Assembly: GCA_900545805.1 (NCBI GenBank)
Contig: URAL01000001.1
Location: forward strand, 1 to 64,000
Direction: 5' to 3'
Source: an uncultured Eubacteriales bacterium
Lineage (GTDB): Bacteria > Bacillota > Clostridia > Oscillospirales > Oscillospiraceae
DNA: 64,000 nt
Below the pieces are notes generated by a model. That model was not told where the DNA came from and ran no database searches. It saw only the letters and a program-made list of their open reading frames with translations. Both the position numbers and the translations under genes were made by a program. Positions 35,759-43,075 of the stretch are shown piece by piece (position 1 is the stretch's first letter; each line of letters begins with the position of its first letter).

Positions 35759-35789
35759 AATAACTCCACGTCGGGGACGTGGAGTTATT
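35759..35789 (-). terminator. Terminator of the 803-residue SLH gene
   Basis: 14-bp stem AATAACTCCACGTC with a GGG loop and TTTTT on the minus strand, ending just before the Shine-Dalgarno of the next gene. Confidence 0.88.
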
Positions 35790-35804
35790 AAAATCATTGC
35801 CTGA

Positions 35805-38216
35805 TCACTTGCCGAGCATGGCGGTGCGGTGGATGAACGCAACTGCCTCGCCGCGGGTGCAATCGTTTGCGGGATAGAAGTGGCCTGCGCCGTCGCCCTT
35901 GGTGATGCCGTTGTTGGCAGCCCATGCGACCGCATCCTTGTACCAGTTCTGGGTCAGGTCGGTGAAGTTGATGGTCGGGGTGACCTTCTTCTCGCCGTCA
36001 AGACGCCACAGCATGGTGACGATCTGTGCGCGGGTGCAGGTCTCGTTGGGAGCAAACTTGTTGTTGCCGACGCCGTTGACGATGCCCTTTTCGACCGCCC
36101 ATGCGACTGCTGCCTTGTACCAATCCTGAGTCAGGTCGGTGAAGGTGGCGGCATTCTTTGCGGTGGGCTTGTCGTTCATGCGCCAAAGCATGGTGACGAC
36201 CTGTGCGCGGGTGAGCTTGCCGTCGGCGCGGAACATGCCGGTATCGTCGCCCTCGACAATGCCGTTCTCCCATGCCCACATGATGTCGCTGTAGAACCGG
36301 TCGGTGGACTTAACGTCGGAAAACGGATTGTAGCCGGTCTGCTTTGCGTCGCAGCGTGAGCAGACGCCCTTGACGAAGTTGTGGCCGAGAGCCTTGATAT
36401 CCTTGCCCTTTTCGAGGGTCACATTGCAGCGGGTGCAGACCTTATCGCCGGTATAGCCGGCCTCGGTGCAGGTCGCGTCCTTGGCGTTAACGAGCTTGGG
36501 ATCGTGGCCGAGAGCGGGAACGGTCTCCTGACCGGAGAGAACTTTCTCACAGACCTTGCAGACGGTACCCTTGCTTATGCCGGGCTCGGTGCAGGTGGGA
36601 GCCTTTGCCTCAACAGCAACGGGGGTGTGGTCGACCATCTTGGTCTTCTCGCCGGGCTTCATGACCTCGCCGCAGAACTTGCAGACGACATCGCCGGTGT
36701 AGCCTTCCTCTGTGCAGGTTGCTTCCTTGACGTTTGCGAGCTTGTCGGATGCGAGGTGCTTGGTCTTCTTTGCGGTCTCATATCCGTACTCGCCGTTAGC
36801 CTGAAGCTCATACGCATTGCAGCCGGGCTCGGAGCACTTCTTGACTGCAAAACCTGTCTGATTGCAGGTTGCGGCAACAATCTCTACTTCAACAAAGTGG
36901 TGGCCACGAGCCGGGATGTCCGTACCTGCGGCATTTTCGGGGTTTTCAATGACTTTATCACCGTCTTTATATTTTCCGCAAATGCTGCACTGCTTGAGAG
37001 CAGTGTAGATTTTGCCGGGCTCGGTGCAGGTTGCATTCTTTGTTCCGCAGGTAACCCAATTGTGGCCAAGCGCTGCTCTAACGCCGTTCTCTACAACGGT
37101 GCCATTATTATTGACATAATATTTAACAAGCTTATCATTGCTGTCAAGCTTGCCTCTGAGCTCCCAGCTTCCTGCCTTCTCGCAGGTAGGACTTACAGCT
37201 TTTTCAATAACCCAAGACGAGGCCGGAGCGTAGATGCGCTCGCCGCCAGTATACTTGCATTTATCGCAAGTGCCTATATCGCTCTTGCATGCGCTGTAGC
37301 TGCCGTTTGTGTGAGTGTAGCTGCCTTCAGTAGTTACAATGAATGTGTGTGTTTCAGAATGGCCTTTCTTAACAAAACCGCAATCCGGGCACACCAAGTC
37401 GCCGGTGTAATCTTTAACTACGTCGGCCGTTGTAGCTTCGTATGCGCCGGTGTTCTTATTCTGAGTAAGAACTTTTCCGTTTATAGTCTTCTGGTGAGTT
37501 CCTGTGGATTTGGGGGTAAGAGCATTTCCGTCTTTGTCGGTCATGCCTGCGGTCGCCGGAATGAGCACGCTTTCATTTGAATGCTTATCATCATTCGTTC
37601 TTGTGAACATATTCGTAACCGCTATGTAGAGGCTATTATACTCAGCAGTACTGAGGTAAGTATTTGCTTTTACATATTCTTTTGCATCTTTTGCATTTGC
37701 GATGTACTCTGCCTTACCGCAGAGCTTGCAGACGACATAGCCCCAGCCGTCATTGTTGCAGACAGGCTTCACCTCAACATGGAAGTCAGAGAAGTTATGT
37801 GCAATCGCCTTTTCGCCCTTGAAATAAGCCGTCTCGCCTTCCTTAGCTGCAAGTTCCTTAACCTTAACTTCATAGCCGCAATCAGCGCAGTAGCTGACAG
37901 TAAGGCCAAACTGCTCGCAAGCAACCTTCTGAACTTCAACAACCTTGTTTGTCTTGTGCTTACACTTTATAAGCCAACTGTCTTCTTTGAAGCGCGTGAT
38001 AGTTACATCGGTAACCTCACCGCATTCAGTGCAGACAACTGCCTCAATGCCGGGAAGCTTTTTCTCGGTGTCCTTATCCTGGACCTTGACGGTTTTAGTA
38101 GTCTCATGCTTACACTCCGTCGCCGTCGTCTCATCCGCCGCAAAGACAGCGGAAGCCGGCAGCAGGGACGCGATCATGAGAACCGCCATCAGCATGCTGA
38201 TAAGTCTCTTTTTCAT
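35805..38216 (-). CDS. SLH surface protein with Cys-rich (CxxC) modules
   Basis: 803 residues. Signal peptide about 1-28 (MLMAVLMIASLLPASAVFA), a long central region of repeated modules of the form ATCTExGYTGDxVCxxCG followed by a GH motif, and three SLH domains at the C-terminus (GMFRADGKLTRAQVVTMLWR, NKFAPNETCTRAQIVTMLWR, GHFYPANDCTRGEAVAFIHR). The paired cysteines suggest small metal-binding or disulfide knuckles, unusual for an exported wall protein. The 528-residue LRR protein at 41162 shares one such module. Own promoter and leader. Confidence 0.9.
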   Translation of the reverse strand: MKKRLISMLMAVLMIASLLPASAVFAADETTATECKHETTKTVKVQDKDTEKKLPGIEAVVCTECGEVTDVTITRFKEDSWLIKCKHKTNKVVEVQKVACEQFGLTVSYCADCGYEVKVKELAAKEGETAYFKGEKAIAHNFSDFHVEVKPVCNNDGWGYVVCKLCGKAEYIANAKDAKEYVKANTYLSTAEYNSLYIAVTNMFTRTNDDKHSNESVLIPATAGMTDKDGNALTPKSTGTHQKTINGKVLTQNKNTGAYEATTADVVKDYTGDLVCPDCGFVKKGHSETHTFIVTTEGSYTHTNGSYSACKSDIGTCDKCKYTGGERIYAPASSWVIEKAVSPTCEKAGSWELRGKLDSNDKLVKYYVNNNGTVVENGVRAALGHNWVTCGTKNATCTEPGKIYTALKQCSICGKYKDGDKVIENPENAAGTDIPARGHHFVEVEIVAATCNQTGFAVKKCSEPGCNAYELQANGEYGYETAKKTKHLASDKLANVKEATCTEEGYTGDVVCKFCGEVMKPGEKTKMVDHTPVAVEAKAPTCTEPGISKGTVCKVCEKVLSGQETVPALGHDPKLVNAKDATCTEAGYTGDKVCTRCNVTLEKGKDIKALGHNFVKGVCSRCDAKQTGYNPFSDVKSTDRFYSDIMWAWENGIVEGDDTGMFRADGKLTRAQVVTMLWRMNDKPTAKNAATFTDLTQDWYKAAVAWAVEKGIVNGVGNNKFAPNETCTRAQIVTMLWRLDGEKKVTPTINFTDLTQNWYKDAVAWAANNGITKGDGAGHFYPANDCTRGEAVAFIHRTAMLGK

Positions 38217-38288
38217 GTTTCCTCCTGTAATATTTCATTATGTTGGATTTTTATGCCGCACTTTCCTGTAGCGGCAATCGGTAGTTAG

Positions 38289-38316
38289 ATTATAACATAT
38301 ATGCCCGGTATGTCAA
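38289..38316 (-). promoter_or_regulatory. Promoter of the 803-residue SLH gene
   Basis: TTGACA (38311-38316), 16-nt spacer, TATAAT (38289-38294). The leader of about 65 nt contains a GCCGC/GCGGC hairpin around CTACAGGAAAG. Confidence 0.82.
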
Positions 38317-38340
38317 GATAGAACCGCCGGCATATGCGCA

Positions 38341-38367
38341 AAGCCCGCTCAAAAACCGAGCGGGCTT
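38341..38367 (-). terminator. Terminator of the marR-MATE-dipeptidase operon
   Basis: AAGCCCGCTC / GAGCGGGCTT stem after the dipeptidase stop; the T run is short. Confidence 0.75.
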
Positions 38368-38380
38368 GTTATAAATCAAA

Positions 38381-39070
38381 TCACTGCACAACGGGGTAGG
38401 CTGTGCTGTCGCTGTAGTGCCACCACTCGCCGGAGTAGCCGACAAAGCCTGCGGCGGTCATGACAGCTTCGAGATAGCGTGCGTTCTCCCCCGCGCTCTG
38501 TGATACGTCGCTGTAATCGCGGTCGGCACGCGAGGTAAAGTCATCAAAGCCGGAGGGCATCTCGACCGGGTCGCCGTTTGTGCTCACGAGGCTTATATCG
38601 ACGGTATTTCCCCTGCTGTGCTTTGAAAATCCCTTTGTAGGATCGGCAACATACACGGGGTTCGGGCAGACCTCCCACAGGCGGTATTGCGCGCTCACGG
38701 GGCGGTAAGCGTCCCATATGAGCAGGCTGTAGCCATCCTCCGCAAGCTCGCGCTGCGCGGCGGCGAGCTTTTTCACCGTGCCGTATCGCAGATACGCCGT
38801 GCCGTCATCGTAAATGACAACTCCCGTGAAGTTGTCGGTCGTCGCGTATTTCAGGTCGGTGATGATATCCGGGATGTAGTCTTTTACCCTTACGAGCTCA
38901 TCGTCCGCCGGGACCGGAGTCGGCGCAGGAGCAGGCGTCAGCGTGGGTGCCGGTGTCCGAGCCGGTGCGATCGTCGGCGCCGGCGACGGGCGCTCTATAC
39001 TATCGGCACAGGCGGTCAGCAGCATAAGCAGCATAAGCGCCGCCAGCAAAAGTGCAATGCGTCTTTTCAT
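38381..39070 (-). CDS. D-alanyl-D-alanine dipeptidase-like lipoprotein (peptidase M15D, VanX type)
   Basis: 229 residues. Lipoprotein signal with lipobox LLTAC near residue 21, a Pro/Ala/Thr-rich spacer of about 30 residues, then the M15D zinc domain with SKHSRGNTVD (zinc His and Asp) and GEWWHY (catalytic Glu and zinc His). Acts outside the membrane on D,D-dipeptides or cell-wall peptides. Its ATG shares a base with the MATE stop (TAATG). The spacer and lipid anchor differ from cytoplasmic resistance VanX, so wall turnover is more likely than vancomycin resistance. Confidence 0.87.
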   Translation of the reverse strand: MKRRIALLLAALMLLMLLTACADSIERPSPAPTIAPARTPAPTLTPAPAPTPVPADDELVRVKDYIPDIITDLKYATTDNFTGVVIYDDGTAYLRYGTVKKLAAAQRELAEDGYSLLIWDAYRPVSAQYRLWEVCPNPVYVADPTKGFSKHSRGNTVDISLVSTNGDPVEMPSGFDDFTSRADRDYSDVSQSAGENARYLEAVMTAAGFVGYSGEWWHYSDSTAYPVVQ

Positions 39071-40401
39071 TAATATCCGTACCTCTTTCTCTTACCTATC
39101 AGGAACAATACCGTTGCGATGATTGACATGATCTCCGCTCCGACGATGGACAGCCATATGCCGTCAAGCTCCCAGATGAGCGGGAACAGCATCACCGCCG
39201 CAAGCTGGAACACAAGCGTTCGAAGGAAGGATATCAGCGCACTGGTAAGGCCGTCGTTGAGCGCGGTGAAGAATGATGAGCCGAAGATCGAAAAGCCCGA
39301 GAACAGAAACGCAAACGAAAATATGCCGAAGGCATGCACCGTCATGTCAAGCAGCTTATCGTCGTAGCCGACGAAGAGTCTTCCCAGCGGCTCGGCAAGC
39401 AGCTGACCGGCAGCGAACATGCACACCGCGCACACAGAGATTATGCGCAGACTGCGCGACAGCAGTCCCTTGAGCTCCTCCCTGTTCTGTGCGCCGTAGT
39501 TAAAGCCGATTATCGGCGCTGTGCCGACGGCATAGCCGATAAAGATCGCCTGGAATATCATACTGACGTACATGAGAACGCCGTAGGCCGCAACGCCGTC
39601 CTCGCCCGCGTATTTCATCAGCTGGACATTATAGAGCATGCTCATGATCGACATGGAGACGTTGCTCATAAACTCCGACGAGCCGTTGCCGCAGGTCTTC
39701 AGGAGCGCCCTACCGTCGAACTTGAATTTCACAAGGCGCAGCCGGCTCGTGTTCTCGCGCGAAAAATATACGAGCGGTATCACTCCGCCTATAAACTCGC
39801 TGATCGCAGTTGCGGCAGCTGCTCCGGTCACACCGAGCGGGATGACCGCGACGAGCAGCGCATCGAGCACCATGTTCGCAACGCCGGAGGCCACGGTGAC
39901 ATACAGGCCGAGCTTCGGCTTTTCCGCCGTTGAAAAAAGGCACTGGAACTCAAACTGCAAAATGTAAAACGGCAGAGCCAGCAGGATTATACGGCCGTAG
40001 ATAATGCTCTGCTCCAGAAGCTCGCCCTCCGCACCCATGAGCCTTGCCACGGGGCGCAGCAGGAAAAATCCGAGCGCCGCAAGCACCACGCCGCAGGCCG
40101 CCGACACGACGATGATGAGAGTGAATATCTCGTTTGCCTTGTCGGATCTGCGCTCGCCCATGGTTTTTGCGATGAGCGCGCCGCCGCCGGTTCCGAACAT
40201 AAAGCCGATGCATCCGAGCACAAGCAGCAGCGGCATGATCAGATTGACCGCCGCAAACGGAGTTTTGCCGGCATAGTTAGAAACAAAGAAGCCGTCAACG
40301 ATGTAGTAGATCGACGTGAACAGCATCATGATGATAGACGGCAGACAGTAGCGCAGCAGACGTTTATAATCAAAGTGATCGGAAAGCTTTATAGCATTCA
40401 T
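39070..40401 (-). CDS. MATE-family efflux transporter
   Basis: 443 residues with twelve membrane segments; LLRYCLPSIIMMLFTSIYYIVD opens the first bundle. ATG 40401 overlaps the marR stop (ATGA) and follows GGGGAGG inside marR, so the transporter is coupled to its regulator. Likely exports a toxic compound sensed by the MarR protein. Confidence 0.9.
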   Translation of the reverse strand: MNAIKLSDHFDYKRLLRYCLPSIIMMLFTSIYYIVDGFFVSNYAGKTPFAAVNLIMPLLLVLGCIGFMFGTGGGALIAKTMGERRSDKANEIFTLIIVVSAACGVVLAALGFFLLRPVARLMGAEGELLEQSIIYGRIILLALPFYILQFEFQCLFSTAEKPKLGLYVTVASGVANMVLDALLVAVIPLGVTGAAAATAISEFIGGVIPLVYFSRENTSRLRLVKFKFDGRALLKTCGNGSSEFMSNVSMSIMSMLYNVQLMKYAGEDGVAAYGVLMYVSMIFQAIFIGYAVGTAPIIGFNYGAQNREELKGLLSRSLRIISVCAVCMFAAGQLLAEPLGRLFVGYDDKLLDMTVHAFGIFSFAFLFSGFSIFGSSFFTALNDGLTSALISFLRTLVFQLAAVMLFPLIWELDGIWLSIVGAEIMSIIATVLFLIGKRKRYGY

Positions 40402-40838
40402 GCCTTGACCTCCCCGACGCGGGCGCGCATTGCCGAAAGATAATCCTCGGTAAGCCGGAGATATCTCTCCAGCTCGTCCGGTGGCCATGAGCCGAGAACG
40501 TCGTTTTCGACAGCAATCACCTGCGCAACGGTGCGCTCGGCAAGTGCCGTTCCCTCAGGCGTCAGAACAACGGTCTTATGCCTTGCACCGCTGCTCGCTG
40601 TGGTGACGCTGCCCCCGGCCTCGAGCTTACGCAGAGCGGAATTGACCGTCTGCTTTGTGAGTCCCGAGAAGTCGCAGATATCGCGCAGGGGGCATGCTCC
40701 GCCCTCGACGTGCAGGGTGTAAAGTATCTGAAATGCGCTGTCCGACAGGCCGAGCCGCTGCGCAAGCTCGTGATACAGCGCGTCCGTTTCGCCTACAAGA
40801 CGGTTAAAGCGCCGAAGCTGTTTTGACTGATGTATCAT
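40398..40838 (-). CDS. MarR-family transcriptional repressor
   Basis: 146 residues with a winged helix (LRDICDFSGLTKQTVNSALR as recognition part, then wing TTASSGARHKTVVLTPEG). ATG 40838 has 8-nt spacing from AAAGGTG; ATG 40844 is too close. First gene of the operon. Two perfect operator half-sites flank its own -10 box, so it should repress itself and the efflux genes until a ligand binds. Confidence 0.92.
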   Translation of the reverse strand: MIHQSKQLRRFNRLVGETDALYHELAQRLGLSDSAFQILYTLHVEGGACPLRDICDFSGLTKQTVNSALRKLEAGGSVTTASSGARHKTVVLTPEGTALAERTVAQVIAVENDVLGSWPPDELERYLRLTEDYLSAMRARVGEVKA

Positions 40839-40853
40839 GCTCATTTCACCTTT

Positions 40854-40903
40854 AGTCCGAAATCATACTTGCGGATTATAGTACGATTTCGGACTGTTGT
40901 CAA
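40854..40903 (-). promoter_or_regulatory. Promoter and operator of the marR operon
   Basis: Consensus promoter: TTGACA (40898-40903), 17-nt spacer, TATAAT (40875-40880). Inverted 11-bp repeat AGTCCGAAATC (40854-40864) / GATTTCGGACT (40885-40895); one arm lies in the promoter spacer and the other just after the start point. Confidence 0.9.
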
Positions 40904-40916
40904 GCACAAAGATATG

Positions 40917-40984
40917 AAAAATGCACCGCATGGTTTCCCATGCGGTGCGGCGTATTTTGTGGGGCGCTGCTTCGCCCTTTCCTG
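40917..40984 (-). ncRNA. Candidate small RNA between the LRR gene and marR
   Basis: An extended -10 box TGTTATAAT (-10 at 40991-40996, minus strand) would start an RNA near 40984. The RNA would have a GGGCG/CGCCC hairpin and end with the strong hairpin GCACCGCATGG / CCATGCGGTGC (40923-40948) and ATTTTTC. The -35 box is poor. It could instead be the end of the LRR gene transcript. The rest of the gap to 41161 is AT-rich with only a GCGC-type hairpin near 41105-41137. Confidence 0.4.
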
Positions 40985-41161
40985 TAGTTTATTATAACAT
41001 ATTTTTCGCATTCCTTAAATATGTATTACTTCCAAACCCGTCTATAAATATTTATGCGTTTTACACAAAAACATTAATTTTTGCACGAATTTCCGGGCAT
41101 ACAGGCAAAGCGCCGGGGCAAAAGCCTCTGCGCTTTGGGTTATGTCCTGTTATGCTGCAAA

Positions 41162-42748
41162 TCAGTTTCTGCCGAAGATTTTATCAAAGAAGTTTTTCAT
41201 GTTATTAAACGACTCTTGGAACCATGCGCGGACAGTATCGGCCGTGGAGCGAGTCTCGCCGCAATCGGGGCAGGTATTCCCCTTGAAGTGATGGCCGGTT
41301 GCAGGGATGGTTTCGCCCTGAGATATCACTTCGCCGCAAATGCTGCACACCTCGTCGCCGGTGTAGCCGTCCTCGGTGCAGGTCGCGGCCTTTGCGCCGA
41401 CGAGTTCGGTGACGTGCTCATGGTAGTTGTAGTGGATGGTTGCATTCAGGAGAGCTTCGTTGCCCAAATCGCCAATTTTTATTGCGTTCCATTGTTCTGC
41501 ACTGCCGGTGTAATATACATCGGCAAGGCTCATGCAGTCGTAAAAGGCCGAACCGTCAATGCTCGTCACACTGTCCGGAAGCACTAGGCTCGTAAGGCCC
41601 GTGCAGGAATTAAATGCAGCGCTGTCGATGCTCGTCACGCTGTCCGGTATTGCATAAGCAGTCGAAACTTTTCCTTCAGGATATCTGACAAGCTCTGTTA
41701 TGTCCTTATTAAACAAAACTCCATTAACGGAACTGTATGCCGTATTTGCATCTGCAACTTTTATGCTCGTTAAGCTAGTGCAGCGTTGGAATGGGTCGTA
41801 AATAATGCTCGTAACACTACTCGGAATCGTGATGCTTGTCAAGCCCGTACAGCCGGCAAATGCAACTTCGTAGATACTTGTCACACCGTTAGAGATTGTG
41901 ACGTCCGTAAGGTTTATGCAGTCTTGGAAAGCCGCCAGGCCAATACTCGTAACACTGCTCGGAATCGTGATGCTTGTCAAACCAGTGCAATTACGGAATG
42001 CCCAGTCTCCAATACACGTCACACTATCAGGGATTTCTATGCTTTTAAGGCTCGTGCAGTTATAGAATGCATTTCCACCTATGTATGTAAGACTGCTGGG
42101 AAGCGTTATGCTTGTCAAACTCGTACAGCCATCAAATACCCCGATGATACTCTTTACACTATCGGGAATCCTGATACTCGTCAGATTTGTGCAGCCAGCG
42201 AATGCAATAGCATCAATGTCAGTCACACTGTCAGGGATAGTGACGCTCGTAAGGCTCATGCAATGGCAAAATGCAGCATAGCCTATACTCGTCACGCTAT
42301 CAGGAATCGAATAAGAAGCATCTGTCTTTTTCGCAGGATATTTGATAAGCTTTGTCTTATCTTTATTAAACAGAATTCCGTCAACTGAACAGTATGCTGT
42401 ATTGTCCTCTGCAACACTTATCTTCGTTAGTGAATAGCCGCCGGAGAATATATCATAACCAATGTATTTCACACTGCATGGGATATCAATACTCGTTAGG
42501 CTATTAAAACAGCTTATGAATGCCCAATCAGCAATGCTCGTCACCTTAACTCCGTCAATCTCAGACGGAATATTTGCTTCTGTGACTTCAGGATCGCAGG
42601 ATGTTACCGTTCCTGTAGCTTTCTCAAAATAGATATTGCCGCCTGTGACCTCATAGGCGACGACATCGTCCTCTGCCATTGCTGCAGTTGGCACAAGCGT
42701 CACTACCATCAGCAGCACAAGCAGCAGACTTAGTATTCTTTTCTTCAT
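41162..42748 (-). CDS. Secreted BspA-type leucine-rich repeat protein without SLH domains
   Basis: 528 residues. Signal peptide about 1-24 (ILSLLLVLLMVVTLVPTAAMA); about fourteen LRR_5 repeats (SVTSIGxxAFxxCxxLTSITIPSS pattern, broken into motifs here) with two larger islands (AEDNTAYCSVDGILFNKDKT and ADANTAYSSVNGVLFNKDIT); one Cys-rich module (ATCTEDGYTGDEVCSICG) and a short charged tail. No wall-anchor domain is visible, so it is probably released or held by another protein. ATG 42748 follows AAGGAG. The DNA is AT-richer than its neighbours, suggesting transfer. Confidence 0.88.
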   Translation of the reverse strand: MKKRILSLLLVLLMVVTLVPTAAMAEDDVVAYEVTGGNIYFEKATGTVTSCDPEVTEANIPSEIDGVKVTSIADWAFISCFNSLTSIDIPCSVKYIGYDIFSGGYSLTKISVAEDNTAYCSVDGILFNKDKTKLIKYPAKKTDASYSIPDSVTSIGYAAFCHCMSLTSVTIPDSVTDIDAIAFAGCTNLTSIRIPDSVKSIIGVFDGCTSLTSITLPSSLTYIGGNAFYNCTSLKSIEIPDSVTCIGDWAFRNCTGLTSITIPSSVTSIGLAAFQDCINLTDVTISNGVTSIYEVAFAGCTGLTSITIPSSVTSIIYDPFQRCTSLTSIKVADANTAYSSVNGVLFNKDITELVRYPEGKVSTAYAIPDSVTSIDSAAFNSCTGLTSLVLPDSVTSIDGSAFYDCMSLADVYYTGSAEQWNAIKIGDLGNEALLNATIHYNYHEHVTELVGAKAATCTEDGYTGDEVCSICGEVISQGETIPATGHHFKGNTCPDCGETRSTADTVRAWFQESFNNMKNFFDKIFGRN

Positions 42749-42769
42749 TATTTCTCTCCTTTTAAAATA

Positions 42770-42820
42770 TTGACCGATATTGGTTAATAACAGTATATAC
42801 TGTTTTCGGTTAACATTCAA
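42770..42820. promoter_or_regulatory. Divergent promoters around a 16-bp palindrome
   Basis: Minus strand: TTGAAT (42815-42820), 17-nt spacer, TATACT (42792-42797). Plus strand: TTGACC (42770-42775) with TATATA or TATACT 18-20 nt later. Both -10 boxes lie in AACAGTATATACTGTT (42789-42804), a perfect palindrome and probable operator for the adjacent Cro-like regulator. Confidence 0.7.
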
Positions 42821-42843
42821 GTAGAAAGTGAGGCTTGAATGTT

Positions 42844-43044
42844 ATGATTTCTTACGAACCGCTTTGGGAAACGATGAAGGCCAAGGGTGTTACGCAGTAT
42901 ATGCTGATAAAAAAGCACGGGGTCAGCCCCGCGCAGATAACGCGCCTTAAGCGCAACGAGAGCGTCAGCACGCACACGATAGATATCTTTTGCAGCATTC
43001 TCGACTGCCGGGTCGAGGATATTATGCGCTTTGAAAAAACTTAA
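42844..43044 (+). CDS. Small XRE/Cro-type helix-turn-helix regulator
   Basis: 66 residues, almost only a DNA-binding domain (GVTQYMLIKKHGVSPAQITRLKRN, then STHTIDIFCSILDCRVEDI). Typical of the Cro/C1 small clostridial regulators. ATG 42844 is preferred to the TTG at 42835 because of spacing from GTGAGG. It is divergent from the LRR protein gene with a palindrome between them, so it probably represses that gene and itself. Confidence 0.82.
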   Translation: MISYEPLWETMKAKGVTQYMLIKKHGVSPAQITRLKRNESVSTHTIDIFCSILDCRVEDIMRFEKT

Positions 43045-43070
43045 AAGCTCCCGTCCGAGGACGGGAGCTT
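43045..43070 (+). terminator. Terminator between the XRE gene and ftsH
   Basis: AAGCTCCCGTC/GACGGGAGCTT stem between convergent genes. Confidence 0.85.
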
Positions 43071-43075
43071 GATAT

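Noticed and set aside
36381..37580. Plus-strand open frame of about 400 codons opposite the Cys-rich SLH gene
   Set aside because: Its apparent hydrophobic repeats are the complement of the Cys-rich modules; no ribosome site.
38381..39070. VanX-type gene as evidence of a vancomycin-resistance cluster
   Set aside because: No vanH, vanA-type ligase or VanRS pair is adjacent, and the protein is an exported lipoprotein rather than cytoplasmic.
41500..42560. Regular short repeats that resemble a CRISPR-like periodicity
   Set aside because: They are in-frame LRR_5 repeats of a coding gene; spacing and sequence vary and no cas genes are present.
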